Shown: positions 1 through 11,848 of the stretch, piece by piece | Layout: each line of letters begins with the position of its first letter | How positions within the stretch are numbered: the stretch's first letter is position 1 | DNA from: Artemia franciscana | Taxonomy: Eukaryota; Arthropoda; Branchiopoda; Anostraca; Artemiidae | Reading direction: 5' to 3' | NCBI RefSeq assembly: GCF_032884065.1 | Contig: NC_088867.1 | Coordinates: forward strand, 55,324,968-55,388,967 | DNA length: 64,000 nt | Notes under the pieces: model-generated | What the model saw: the letters and a program-made list of their open reading frames with translations, nothing else | What the model was told of the DNA's origin: nothing | The model's database searches: none | Program-made: the position numbers and the translations under genes

Positions 1-290
1 ATACTAAAATTAAGGGAGAACTAAAAAAGAAAAAAAACTAAAATTAAGGGAAAACTAAAAAAAACTGAAACATAGAACAAACAAACAAAAGAAAAAAAAA
101 AAAAAAAAAAAAAAAATAAAAAAAAATAAAAAACGAAAAAAAAAAATAAACTAAAAAAAAGAAATAAACTAAAAAAAGAAAAACTAAAAAAAGAAAAACT
201 AAAAAAAAACTAAAATAAGAAAAACCAAAAAAAAAATATACTAAAAATGAAAAAAAAAACTGATTTATGTATTGCCAGGATCTGTTTTTT

Positions 291-323
<33 letters not shown>

Positions 324-345
324 CCAAAACATAAAATTAGACTAG
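1..345. repeat. A-rich then T-rich low-complexity tract
   Basis: Runs of A broken by 'aaactaaaa' motifs, then a poly-T run near 284-312 followed by a short (GT)n. The same 'aaaaactaaaaaagaaaa' style occurs inside Helitron derivatives at 26640-26850 and 27250-27440. This stretch may therefore be the inner part of another Helitron cut off by the window edge. No gene is credible here; an open frame on the minus strand is only poly-Phe/Lys. Confidence 0.85.
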
Positions 346-439
346 GAAAAAGGCATTTCAAACTAACGCTATTCAAGCGGTAGTTAATAAAAGTAACGAT
401 TTAACAAACTTGTTACTTGGTAAATTTAAAAACATTACG

Positions 440-700
440 CTATATATTATAAATGATAAACACACATTAAACAATCATAAATTTAAGTGCTGGTGGTTGG
501 CTTTTGCTAAAATTGTCAGCAATGAGCTGCTGTAGACCACAGCGGAATAAAGTAACCAAGCTTTTGGGTTCGCGAAGGTAAATGTCTCGGCCTTTTTTCA
601 GCCAGATTCACTACTAATGCTGCAGTATATATCCCACTCCAATTCCCACGACCCCCACGCCCAAATGTTGAGAGGGTGCGTGATTTTTGAAGAAAGATAA
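440..700 (+). repeat. Dispersed repeat, copy 1 (pairs with 63250-63520)
   Basis: This segment resembles 63250-63520 on the same strand: a 'ggtggt..ac.ttt.gctaa.att.tcagcaat' block, then a 'tttttcagc' run, then a C-rich block. Similarity is interrupted, which suggests old copies of one family. No coding potential was recognised. Confidence 0.6.
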
Positions 701-2284
701 ACAACAATTTTTTCAATATTTAGGGATGGCTTTTGGTAGCATTATAGATTAATCTCTGCTTGGCGATTTGGTTTTCCACTAAAATATTATGGAAACATGA
801 TAAATTAGTGGCAACTTAGCTATAGGATCATCAAATTTAAACTAAAATTTTAGGATGGGTTTTTTTATGCCGAATATTTGTCTTTCGTCAATAAAAACAA
901 AAGAAAAAAAGAAGATCAATGCAAATAAAGATAAATCAAGTGGGCAAGTAACGCAATAAAACAAATGTGTAGAAAATATCCAAAACACCAAAAAAGAAGC
1001 TCAAGATAGCTAGAAAAAAAAAGTATGAAATATAAAAAAAAACAAGTTCTAAATGAGGGCCTGGAAGATAATTGAGTTCGGTAAGTGAAACTTCCAAGAA
1101 TGAATCCGTGGCCTAAAATACACTCTGGGAAAGTGTTTTCTGTGGTGCTATAGTGTTGGAATTTGCTGTCTCTTTTTTTCCTTATTTCCAGCGCTTAGAA
1201 AACTGTATAGAAGACCTACCCAAATTTCTACAAAAAAATACCTTAATTTGGGGTTTTAGTCTCTTTTTCTTTGGCTCTTGTCTAGATTTTGAAACCTCAT
1301 AAATCAGGATCGAGCAGCCAAGTCAACTACTTTTCAAGATAACAAAAAGCTCCTCATCTAGAAATCTAACGATAAAAAGGACGTCAAAGAAAAGCAATTA
1401 TTACATAAAATTCAACTAATTTGATGGAGTAGGTGAGAGGACGTAAACCCCAATTGCAGTGGAGTTAAACTCTTGTTGTACCTTAAGCATAATATGTTGT
1501 GCTAAAACAGCCCAATATCCAACTTTTCACTGTAAAGTGAATAAGCCACAAGGGTGCTAATTCGGAGAGAGCGTTATTCTGCTCAGATTATTTTTTCCCC
1601 CTCCCTCGATTTTGATAAATTATTTTCTGGTATTTTTATATTTCTTTTTTTGGAAAGAAAATAACAAAATTGACCCCCCCCCCCTCCATAGTTTGAAGAA
1701 AAAAAAATCCTTCCCGACATTTTGTGAATTAGCACCCACTGATAAAGATATGCCCCCTACTAGGGGGTCTGTGGTCCCCCTAGCCATTAAAAGCCAGTCA
1801 GTACTTTTTTTTCTGAAAATTGGCATACTAACATTTTGGGGTTTGTAAAAATGATCTAGGTGCGTCACGACTTTTGGAAAATTCTTTTCTCTGTCCCAGC
1901 ACCTTTAATATATTTTTCAAAAATCTTCTGCTACCTGGAATTAGAGACCGTACCACCAAAAACAACTGCTAAACTGAAGATTGACAGTTGGACAAGGGTG
2001 AGTGAATAGCAATCACCGTTATTACTATTTGTAAACCTTCTGATATGGGTTATAACTGCATACAAGAGAATTCTCATATTATATTTTTTTGACGACTTTT
2101 TTTGCGGACAATTGTAATTTCAGCAGTGATTATTTTTCGGTGTGGAAGACAGGTCTCGAAATAGGGAAAATCCGGTTAGAGTCATAATCTTGGAGAGAAA
2201 AAAATTCATTTGAATTCGAAGAAACGCACATTCTAATATGTCGAGTTCGAATTTTCGTTAAGTTGGTGGAAAGGGGTTTTTAAA
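701..2284. other. AT-rich non-coding sequence, nothing recognised
   Basis: No exon, RNA gene or transposon terminus was recognised. There is a C-run near 1674-1685, and a short block around 1080-1120 resembles 62735-62775. Open frames at 1612-1868 run over low-complexity DNA on both strands and look like chance. Confidence 0.5.
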
Positions 2285-4026
2285 TCAAACAGTTCGTGGT
2301 AACGAACTGTAGTAAGGAGCGACCCGGCTCAATAGTAACCAAAACTCTAAAAAATTGAATTTTGATATCAATAGCTACATCAAAAGAATCGCATTTTAAT
2401 GCTGATTTTAAATATATAAGTTTCATCAAGTTTAGTCTTACCCATCAAAAGTTACGAGCCTGAGAAAATTTCCCTTATTTAGGAAAATAGGGGGAAACAC
2501 CCCCTAAAAGTCATAGGATCTTAACGAAAATGACACCATCAGATTCAGCGTATCAGAGAACCCTACTGTAGAAGTTTCAAGCTCCTATCTACAAAAATGT
2601 GGAATTTTGTATTTTTTGCCAGAAGACAAATCACGGGTGCGTGTTTATTTGTTTTTTTTTTGTTTTTTTTTTCCCCAGGGGTCATCGTATCGACCAAGTG
2701 GTCCTAGAATGTCGCAAGAGGGCTCATTGTAACGGAAATGAAAAGTTCTAGTGCCCTTTTTAAGTGACCAAAAAATTGGAGGGTATCTAGGCCCCCTCCC
2801 ACGCTCATTTTTTTCCCAAAGTCAACGGATCAAAATTTTGAGATAGCCATTTTGTTCAGCATAGTCGAAAACCATAGTAACTATGTCTTTGGGGATGACT
2901 TACTCCCCCACAATCCCTGGGGGAGGGGCTGCAAGTTACAAACTTTGACCAGTGTTTACATATAGTAATGGTTATTGGGAAGTGTACAGACGTTTTCAGG
3001 GGGATTTTATTTTGTTTGGGGGTGGGGCTGAGGAGAGGGGGCTATGTTGGAGGATCTTTCCTGGGAGGAATCTGTCATGGGGGAAGAAAAATTCAATGAC
3101 CAGGGCGCAGGATTCTCTAGCATTACTATAAGAAAACAATGAAAAATAAACATGAAAACGTTTTTCAAATGAAAGGAAGAAGTAGCACTGAAACTTAAAA
3201 CGAACATAAGATTATTACGCATATGAGGGGTTCTAAAAATACTTTAGCATAAAGAGCGAGGTATTTAGGAGGAGATAAATACCTTGCTCTTTATGCTAAA
3301 GTATTTTTAGTAATTTCAACTATTTATTCTACGGCCTTTCTGATTCAAGGTCATTCTTAAAGAATTGGGACGAAACTTATGATTTAGTGTAAAGAGCGAG
3401 GTATTAACGAGGGTACAAACCCCCTCGTATACATAATAAAAATATAAGGTTATGAAAGTTTGTTACGTAAGTTAATTCTTAAGTTACGTATATTTTTTAA
3501 TAATAAAAACGTTCGTTAAAAATTAAAAGTTCTAGTTGCCTTTTTAAGTAACCGAAAAATTGGAGGGCAACTAGGCCTCCTTCTCCACCCCTTATTTCTG
3601 AAAATAGTCTGATCAAAACTAAGAGAAAGCAATTTAGCCAAAAAAAGAATTAATATACAAATTTCATTTTAATAATTTATGTGTAGAGAGCCAAAACCAA
3701 ACATGCATTAATTCAAAAACGTTCAGAAATTAAATCAAAAAAACTAATTTTTTTAGCTGAAAGTGAGGAGCGACATTAAAACTTAAAACGAACAGAAATT
3801 ACTCCGTATATGAAATGAGTTGTCCCCTCCGCAATCCCTCGCTCTTTACGCTAAAGTTTGACTCTTTGCCACAATTCTACTTTTTAAAACAATTAAAAGC
3901 ATTAGCGTAAAGAGCGAGGGATTGCGGAGGGGACAACTCATTTCATATACGGAGTAATTTCTGCTCGTTTTAAGTTTTAATGTCGCTCCTTACTTTCAGC
4001 TAAAAAAATTAGTTTTTTTTATTTAA
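2285..4026 (+). mobile_element. 1.74-kb hairpin-rich repeat, copy A
   Basis: Starts TCAAACAG followed by the palindrome CAGTTCGTGGTAACGAACTG and ends ATTTAA, 1,742 bp in total. It is nearly colinear with 32879-34620, which has the same length. It holds a stem-loop at 3233-3310 (arms containing ctttagcataaagagcgagg) and a terminal foldback at about 3735-4022, with arms over 100 bp and a loop of about 50-60 bp. No long open frame exists, so it is non-autonomous. The TC start and frequent A/T flanks recall Helitrons, but there is no CTRR end; the class is unresolved. Confidence 0.85.
3735..4022. repeat. Terminal foldback of copy A
   Basis: The left arm begins about 3737 (…ttttagctgaaag…) and the right arm ends about 4020. 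The arms carry the sense and antisense forms of ctccgtatatgaaatgagtt and of ctcgctctttacgctaaag. A transcript through here would fold into a long near-perfect hairpin. Confidence 0.85.
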
Positions 4027-4635
4027 TATCAAATATGAGCGGGTTATTTTGATCAAGTCTCCATTTAGCTTTAAAATACTTTGTTTTTAGTTCCAAGTCA
4101 TGTTGAGGTATCGACAGCTCTTCAAATTTTATGGTTGTTTTCGAAATAATTCTGTTATGTTTTTAAAGCGCTCTTTTCATTCTCCCTTTCAAGTAAAGAG
4201 CATTTTGATTTTTATGTGGTATTTGGTACACTAACATTTTTTATTATGTTCATGTTTTTGGTAGTCTTCGAATGTGCACCATAGGTCTGATTGATTCTAT
4301 TAATTCTAAATATTAATAATGTATTAATTGTTCCTATTGTTGCACATTAATTCTAAAAAATATGGTTGTTGCTTTTTTTCAGGATTGCTATTTATTTTTT
4401 TAATATTTGAAAGTTCGCTCTCCAGTCCCTTCCTTCGAACTATTTCCTGTTTGCTTATATACAAGGGCTTAATTTATATTGATTACATTAGTTTTAACTT
4501 ATTCGTAATTTATTTTTTCTTATTCCTTTATTTTAACAGTTTTGGCTTACACTTCTTGATGCAAGGAGCTTTCTATTTTTGTGAATATCTAGAAATCATG
4601 CACTTTATTAAAACATACTCTTTCCTTCAAATCCC
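4027..4635. other. AT-rich spacer, nothing recognised
   Basis: No gene, RNA or mobile-element end was identified. The 104-codon open frame at 4328-4642 is Phe/Leu/Tyr-rich, has no recognisable domain and is probably chance in AT-rich DNA. Confidence 0.5.
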
Positions 4636-5190
4636 TAATTAGCTTATTTACCATTGATTAATATTTCGAATATGTGACTAGCTACGACTTTTCCTATAGA
4701 AAAATGTCGCCAAAATTTTTTTCAACTATGTTGTCTAGTTTGGTACTTTTTTAAATTACTCCTAAATATTCCATTGGCACGAAAAGGCTCAACCAGTATA
4801 AGAAATCAGCTCCCGTATGTATGTATATATATTTGATAGGGAAATGGGATACCCTTAGGAATTATCTCCTAGACAATTAATTAATTCTTTTCTATATATA
4901 ATTCAAAGACTCAGAAACTCATACACATTACTGAATGCTCCCAAACGTCTGTCTGAATTCTTGATTAGTTAATTTATCATTAATGAATCTTTAGAATCCG
5001 TGACTGTCTACGAATATGCCAGTAGAAAAACGTAGGCGAAAAATTTTTCAACCTTATCACCTAATGTTTTAAGTACTAAAATCAATACAAAAATTGTCTA
5101 ATGGTCCGAAAGGGCTTTACGATTATAAAGCTCCATTCCCGTGTATGAATATTTATTAATAAAATAAAAATGGCCTTCGTAATCAATTCT
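4636..5190. repeat. Diverged direct duplication, period about 328 bp
   Basis: Block 4639-4860 (tagcttatttaccatt … agaaaaatgtcgcc … aaaggctcaacc) recurs at 4967-5170 (tagttaatttatcatt … agaaaaacgtaggcg … aaagggctttacg). The two copies are clearly related but diverged. No coding signal is seen. Confidence 0.65.
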
Positions 5191-6200
5191 TTTCCCCAGG
5201 AACTTTATTTGCTTTAATTTACCTGATTTAGAGCTTTATTTAATTGATTTAACTAAATTTCTTTTTGTGATTTCTTTTTCAACTTGAACAAGTGGCTAGA
5301 CGAAATATTTTCCTCTGTGGTGCTATTTAAGTAATAAGCTTAGACTTTTTGAAAATTTAAGATATACAACCTGGGTACATCGGGAACTTGGGCTGGGGAG
5401 GAAGTTGTTCAAACGCAATAATTTTTCGTGGAAAAATCCTGGAAAAGGCTATGCCAGATTCGCCCTAAACTCAGACTATCTGTCTTGACTATTTGGCTTT
5501 TCTCCAATTAGCCATGACTTGATGGCAACTCGATTTTAATTCAAAATCAACACTCAGTCTCGGCCTTCGGCATCGGCATTGTTCTGCCTCTATCGGCCAT
5601 TAGGTTTTTGCATAAATTAATTCAATTTTCTTTCTTTTAATTTTCCTTTTTTAATTACAGTTAAAGAACTATTTTCAGGCAACGTAGTGTTTAGAGCCGT
5701 AACATCCCTCGGGAGACCACTCAAAATTGAGTTGCAGCTTCATATGAAACTGTTCTCCAATTATCAAAATTCGTCGTTTTTTTTTAATTTAGTAACAAAA
5801 TGCATCTGAATTCGATTCGGATATATTTGGAAAATGCTTTCCAAATACATATGTAATTATTTTGACTTTGCTAACAATTTTTTTGTTAAGCTGAAGTTTT
5901 TTTAAGTTTTTAAAAAAAGTTTTTTTTTTTTATTTGGTTCTATCACTCAAAACAGGCTAATTTCAAGAATTACTCAATTCGATTTCTTTTTCAGTTATTT
6001 TCGACACCTCGTTGTCCAGCCAATCATTCGGGTCTTTCGATCGTAATTAACTTATGAAAAGAAACAGCAAATGGAGTGTTCCTAGCAATATCATTTTATT
6101 TTTCTGCTTAATAAAACGTTCGTTACAGTTGATTTTTTCAAGTTGAACTTTTGTAGCTCTGTGAACAGCTATTTACGCACACTAACTGATGCGTCGTTAC
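5191..6200. other. AT-rich non-coding sequence, nothing recognised
   Basis: No coding exon, RNA gene or transposon end was recognised. Confidence 0.5.
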
Positions 6201-6423
6201 CAGGGTTGCCACCACGGTCAGTTCTTAAAGTGGTACAGTTGCCCAAATTTGCGTGTTACACAGCAATTTCGGTGCTATAGTCAAAAAATTGAATGTAATG
6301 ATGCTAAAATAGTGCTAGAATAGTACTTTCGTGCTACAGATGGCAACCCTGATCACGTGTCGCTGTGCTACACATAATGAAATAGCGCTAAAATAGCACT
6401 TGCGTCCAACAGTTAGCAACCCT
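6201..6423. mobile_element. hAT-like MITE, apparently compound
   Basis: CAGGGTTGCCA at 6201 is matched by the inverted end TGGCAACCCTG at 6341-6351. A further related inverted end, TTAGCAACCCTG, lies at 6412-6423. The interior repeats 'gctaaaatagtgct'-like phrases. CAGGGTTGCCA is typical of hAT-superfamily termini. No convincing 8-bp target duplication is visible, so the true outer boundary is uncertain. Confidence 0.6.
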
Positions 6424-6599
6424 GTTTGCAAAATTTCTGATGGTACTACTTATGCAGTTCATTTCTTAAATAATTTATTAGACCAAACTGCCATTCCATT
6501 TACAATTGAAACAAAAATATATTGAAAATGTTTAAATTTTTTTAATGAGGCAGTAAAAAAAAAACTTATTTATACAGAATTAATGGAAATAAACTTCGA

Positions 6600-7573
6600 C
6601 TTACTTGACTAAAGGACTTACTAGGAGTTTCTGAAACTTGTATCCCAGGGGTAAGAAGCTTGAAATTAGGTTATATAGAATTTATTGACTCAGGCAGGAA
6701 GGATAGGGTACATAGACAGGGACTAGGGTTCATAATGAATAAGGAAGCTACCAACTCTGGTTTAGGATGGGAAGGAATTAATAACATAATTCTAATCGCT
6801 CATTTTATGACTAAAAAGTTCAGGGTGTCAGTTATAGTAGTGGTATATGCCCCTGTTGAACCGGCTGATGGAGATACTAGTGACTTAGATAAATTTTAAT
6901 TACAGTTACAGGAGCAAATAGACAGGGCCCCAGGTAGATATCTGGTGTTTCTATTAGGAGATTTCAATTCCTAGGTCGGTAGAAATAGGGATAGATTGTA
7001 CCCTAGCCTAGGTAAATTTGGTGTAGGTAATTGAAACAGTAATGGCTACAGACTGCTGCAGTTTTGTGGTATACCATCTAGTCATAACTTATACGATATT
7101 TGATCATAAAATGGCCCAAAAGTTGACATGGTGTTCATGCGATGGTAAAACAGCAAACCTCATTGATTATGTTATTGTAAACCAAAGACTGGCAGCATCA
7201 ATACAAGATACTAGGGTATCGGAGTATAGGTATATAGGTTATAGGAGTGCTGTTATTAATGTTATAAGTAAAGGTCACAATCTAGTAGTGTCTATGGTTA
7301 ATTTAAAGCTGAAATTTTGGAAGGGTAACTTCCTCCCGGGAAGTATTGATGTTGGTAGACTCAATGATGAAAATTTGAGAGAAACTTTCGAGGAACAGTT
7401 GAATGCTAAATTGGAGAGTTAAAAGTCTTACAATGTGGAAGATAGATGGAATGATTTTAGGAAAACAATCTGTGAAGTTGCTTAGGGTATCTTAGGGAAG
7501 AAAGTTAAGAGCACAACTAGGAATATTAGTGAAAAAGCTTCTTGTTTAATAGACAGGAGAAGGGGTTTGTACA
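6600..7573 (+). pseudogene. LINE (non-LTR retrotransposon) 5' part: endonuclease domain, decayed
   Basis: This stretch encodes an apurinic/apyrimidinic-endonuclease-like domain of a non-LTR retrotransposon ORF2. Recognisable phrases in order are GRKDRVHRQGLGF, LGWEGINNIILIAHF, VVYAPVEPADGDTSD, the core motif GDFNS, and LTWCSCDGKTANLIDYVIVN with its catalytic-region Asp. The reading frame has stops after DGDTSDLDKF (6899), within the GDFNS/VGRN region and after LNAKLES (7422), plus frameshifts. The element is therefore dead. The frame reaches a RRGLY motif at 7556-7573, where a 2.4-kb insertion interrupts it; the same coding sequence resumes at about 10008. The product would have nicked target DNA for target-primed reverse transcription. 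Confidence 0.85.
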
Positions 7574-9996
7574 GGTGTACAAAGAATTCCAAAGCTGCCG
7601 ACACTTTAGCAAAACAACTTGCCTTTTGACAGCTGTGCTTTGAGCAGAAAGTATTTTTATGCTTACAAATTGCAGAAAAATAATAAATGTAATTTAGCTT
7701 AGCTTGGAATTAGGAATATCAATAGTTTTCTGAATCACAATTAATGATGTAAATCTAATTCAGTGACAAGCCACATACTAGCCATAAATATCATACTCCA
7801 TAATTTTATATGTACCACTTCATTAAAAGTATTGTATCATATTTGCTCTAATACTGCTAGTGGAGTATAGTACTCAAAGTCTGAAGAATAATGTATATAA
7901 CTTATTCGTCTTACTTTATGGATGGAGTTGTACAGCCCAATTTTATTATATAATTATAATAATGTATTATTTATAATTATGTATAATATGTTATAATATG
8001 TATCATAAAATAGTTATAATATGTATTATAAAATAAGGCATACCCAACTGAATGCTTGGTACTCATTCATCACTATACTATAACTAGAAAAAGCTCATTT
8101 GATTTGCAGCCTGTCTGTGAAGCTGTGATTAGGCCCTAATTTAACCGTTAGGGGCTAAGTTAGGCCCTAATTTAATCGCTAAAATAAATAGGAAATGGCT
8201 GCTACATTGTAGTGTTGGCTCTTTTAGGCTAATAATCTTCCACGTTCCAGTTTTCCCATTACCTGCTTTAACTGTATTTACACCTTAATAGCTACCAGCC
8301 CTTTTAAGACTCGTTCAACTGACGAATAAATAATTTTGAGAGAAATTGGCTATTTGTGCGAGATTTGGACAAATATTCACTTTCAGGTGGAGAAGTGGAG
8401 TAAGTAAAAACTTGTCCACAAGGACGAAAGATAACGATTTAAAAGTAACTTTTCACATACCCACGTTGAAACTCAATGAGCTTTTAGTTTGAACATATTA
8501 AAAAGCATCAGAGTGAGAAGAGATACATTTTTCTTGCAGAAGCGAAGAGATACATATATCTCGTGAGGAGAGATATTTCAGAGAAGATACATCTCCTGGT
8601 AACAACAAAAAAAAATGGCTCTTTTTGTTTTGTAGTGGCTCTTTTTTACAGTTTTGGCTCCTGTTGGGTCAAGTTACTTACAGTTGACCCAACCGTAACA
8701 TTTACATGAACTGATTGATCAAGTCTTCATATACAGATATCAGATAGCAGAGTAAAGTAAAACAGTTCAAAATAGGGATGATACCTTTTTATTAAAAGGA
8801 GGTGTCTAAATATATTAACACCCATAAGAGACACGCAAATGTTATTTTACTTTCGTAATGGAAAGGCAGTGTGGTCTTCGAAGTTATCTATAGATAGCAG
8901 AGTACGAAATAAATACCAACCGTTTGCAATAAAAATTCTGAAGATAAAATAAAACTTTACAGGAAAATAATCTGGATATAATAACCGAATTTTTGTTTTT
9001 TTTGATATTATGTTTTAGGATCGCTTCCGTTTTAATCAGCTATTCCCCGAGTTTGAATATGATTTGTAGCTTTTTTTCTCATTAAGAGGGGAGGGCTGCA
9101 ATTTCTATGGTAAAAAGATTATATTAACGAAAAAGTTTTGAATGACATATCGAATTCTACCACATTTTTTTTCAATTCTATTGTTTTTATCTCAGGATTA
9201 GACAGGTCTAATAGTTGCTCAAGTATTAGAAGCTGATGAGATAGGCTTAGGAATTCTAGCCCTAATTTGAGCAGAATATCTCAAATTATAGTAATGCCCT
9301 AATTTGAGCAGAATATATATCCGTAAAATTTCATTCACTTACTTAACAACTTTCCTAGACCGTAAAAAGATCCTAGACTACAGTTAATCCACTCAATCAA
9401 CCCTGGACGCCCACCAAAAATATTGCAGGGGGAAGGGCACCAGAGTAGCAATGGTGAGGGGAGGAGGAGGAGGGGATTATACTTGAAGATAAAAGATTAT
9501 ATGCAAAGTACAACTGTCAAGGAAAAAAGAAGTTCGGTTAATCCTAATGAAGAATACCCAAACATGATGAAAATATGGTACTTCAGAAAGAAATTTGAGC
9601 TATATACTTGCACATTAGAGGGTGGGAGGGATTTGGGGGGGGGGGGCAACTTGACCTAATCTAACCTACCCCCCCCCCCCCCTAGTGTGCAAATATATAG
9701 CCTAAGCTGTGAAATTTCAATATATTCTGTCACCCACCACTTGTTTTCTACTAAGTGTAAGCTAATAGTTTTTTAACACAGACAGATAAAACCGGAGAAC
9801 GAAAGGCAACCATGAACGAAAGAGGATTTTTGAGGAACCGATTTATTTTCGAGAAGACAGAGCTTTGGGGGAATCTCCAAAATTGGAGGATAGCGGAAGC
9901 ACTGGTATTTTCAGACAAAATCTGCCAACACATTTAACTAGGCCATGAAAACTGCCAGGTAGCATTGCTACTATGCTCCTCACTTTTTGCACGGCA
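7574..9996. mobile_element. 2.4-kb insertion in the LINE, flanked by an 11-bp direct repeat
   Basis: The LINE sequence gggtttgtaca stands immediately before (7563-7573) and after (9997-10007) this block. LINE coding sequence continues across when the block is removed. That is the signature of an insertion with target-site duplication. Ends are ggtgtacaaag… and …tttttgcacggca, with at most a weak terminal inverted repeat. No transposase was recognised. The interior is AT-rich, with palindromic AT runs around 7940-8040, and holds a nested foldback MITE at 9575-9731. Confidence 0.7.
9575..9731. mobile_element. Foldback MITE, copy 1 (pairs with 59330-59543)
   Basis: The left arm includes gctatatacttgcacattag (9599-9618) and the right arm ctagtgtgcaaatatatagc (9682-9701). 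The G-run and C-run at about 9635-9646 and 9668-9682 sit between them. The same arms and flanking words (tacttcagaa … tattctgtcac) recur at 59330-59543, so this is a mobile family and not a local palindrome. Confidence 0.75.
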
Positions 9997-10007
9997 GGGT
10001 TTGTACA

Positions 10008-11500
10008 AGACTTATCTCAGCTATTGATCATATGAAAACAAAAGGAATGAAAAGAAATCGGAGAAAGCATTAAAATATGAACTAAGAAGGTGTGAAGTGC
10101 AGACCATGGATAAAATTGCTGAGGATCTGGAAGGTGTAGCTAGACGGCATAATAGTAAAATATTGTACTGGCATGTTAATGAATTGAGGGACTAGTTAAT
10201 CCGGACTTGTCCCAGTTAAAGATAGGAACGGGGCCACAATTAGTGAAAAGGAAAGAGTTAAAGTTAGAAGGAGGGGGGGGGGCATTTTGAGATTTTGCTA
10301 AACCGAGATGGAGTAGCAGGAAAAGATATTGAGGGAAAGCTTTTTATACCGTGGAGGTGAAGGAAGATTTGTTCCGTGAGGAAGGCTTAGTGACCGTCCT
10401 GAAAAGACTTAACAATGATAAGAATCCAGATGCTGATAGTATTGTAAATGAGTTTCTTAAATATGGTAGCTCTGAGGTTGGAAATAAAATACTGAAGATT
10501 ATTAACAAGATTTTTGAGAAAAATGGAAGTACCTAGCAATTTTAGGAAAACCTTCATTAAAACACTATATAAGAAAGGTGATAAAAGTGAAAGTGTTAAT
10601 TATCGAGGCATTAGTCCGGTCTCTGTAAGTAGCAAATTACTTATTTATATGATACTTTTAGACTGAGAGATGCTGTAGACCAAGTTTTAAGAGAAGAACA
10701 GTGCGGTTTTAGAAAAGGTAGAGGGTGTGTCGATCAAATTTTCTCTTTTAGGTTAATAATTGAGAAGAGCCTGAGTTATCAAAAACATTTGGTCCTCAGT
10801 TTTATATATTATGAGCAAACTTTATATTCTGTTGATAGAAGTGCTTTAGCGACGATTTTATCCTTGTATGGTATATACATTAAAGTTATTAGTACTATGT
10901 ATGAGAATAACATTGCTGTGGTTAAGGTAGGAAATGAGGCTAGCAGGTGGTTTGATATAAGTCAGGAGTTAAGCAGGGTCGTTTTCTATCCCCTTTTATA
11001 TGGATCATTTTGATGGGTTTTGTCTTAACGAGAATGGGAAGGGCAATGGAAGACCACGGAACCATATGGGGAAGAAAACTCCCTTGGACTTAGATTATGC
11101 TGATGATTTAAGCATCCTAGATGAAATTTTGAGCAAAATGAATGAACTTTTAAAGGTTTTGCGTGTTGGGGATGCTAGAAATGGCTTAAAAAATTAATGC
11201 TAAAAAGACTAATTCACTAAGGATAGGAATAAGTACAGATGAAAAGGTGTCGTTGGGTAACGAAAAGACTGATCAGGTGGACAGCTTCACTTACCTTGTT
11301 AGTATTATTAGTATAGACGGTGGGAGCAGTGAAGATGTTATAAATAGAATAGCCAAGGCTCAGTGTGTTTTTTTTTTTCACAGTTACAAAGGTTTGGAAG
11401 AATAGGAAGATAAGTCTGCAAATTAAAATTAGAATTTTGGAAGCTACAGTGATGATAGTGGCAAATATGGCTTTGAAGCATGGGCGCAATGAATTAAATT
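10008..11500 (+). pseudogene. LINE 3' part: reverse transcriptase domain, decayed
   Basis: This continues the ORF2 of 6600-7573. Recognisable phrases in order are SYENKRN, ALKYELRRCEVQ, ARRHNSKILYWHVNELR, VKEDLFREEGLVTVLKRL, REEQCGFRKGRGCVDQI, LVLSFIYYEQTLYSVD, YIKVISTMYENN and LDLDYADDLSILDE. The catalytic YADD box is intact at about 11094-11105. The first catalytic aspartate box, normally of the form FIDYxxAFD, reads FIYYEQTLY, so the enzyme is dead. Stops and frameshifts separate the pieces. The sequence ends in GSEAWAL-like coding around 11480 and abuts a SINE 3' fragment. The C-terminal part is absent here, although another copy's C-terminus lies at 60440-60673. Confidence 0.87.
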
Positions 11501-11600
11501 CACATTGCACTTCCTGGCTGAAGGGTCAAGAAACGGAGATCAGCACCGCCGGTAGGGACTGTAAAGTCTAATGCCGTATTCTTTACCTATCTTACCTTTT
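11501..11600 (+). mobile_element. SINE 3' fragment
   Basis: About 95 bp match, in the opposite orientation, the 3' half of the SINE at 50222-50547. Both share cattgcacttcctggctgaa, cagcaccgccggta, gactgtaaagtctaatgccg and a cctttacctt-like tail. The tRNA-like head is missing: it is a 5'-truncated insertion, or a recombination product, at the broken LINE end. Confidence 0.8.
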
Positions 11601-11848
11601 TTTTATATAAATACTCGACGGTTTCCAGGGGCTATATTTATGCCCTACGGATCATTGACTAGTCCTTGGAGTTGTGTTTAATTTGTGTGTTTATATTCAA
11701 TAAAGTCAAAGTCACTTATAAACTATCGGACATCTCCCAAAAACGGCATATGGGAGCTCGATATCACCTCTTTCTTTCATTACATTTCTCAAGGAAATAC
11801 GACTCATCCTAGCTATCTTTCGGATTCACTAATATTATTAACGATACA
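11601..11848. other. Short non-coding stretch with AATAAA
   Basis: This is possible transposon 3'-UTR material, with an aataaa at 11698-11703. No further assignment could be made. Confidence 0.35.

Noticed and set aside
44-376. 110-codon minus-strand frame at the window start
   Set aside because: Translation is poly-Lys/Phe from A/T homopolymer runs; it is not a gene.
4328-4642. 104-codon hydrophobic open frame
   Set aside because: Phe/Leu/Tyr-rich product of AT-rich DNA with no domain, splice context or homologue I can name.
8859-8880. 21-bp near-match (ggaaaggcagtgtggtcttc) to 50588-50608 in the Cdk5 intron
   Set aside because: The similarity does not extend beyond about 21 bp, too short to claim a shared element.
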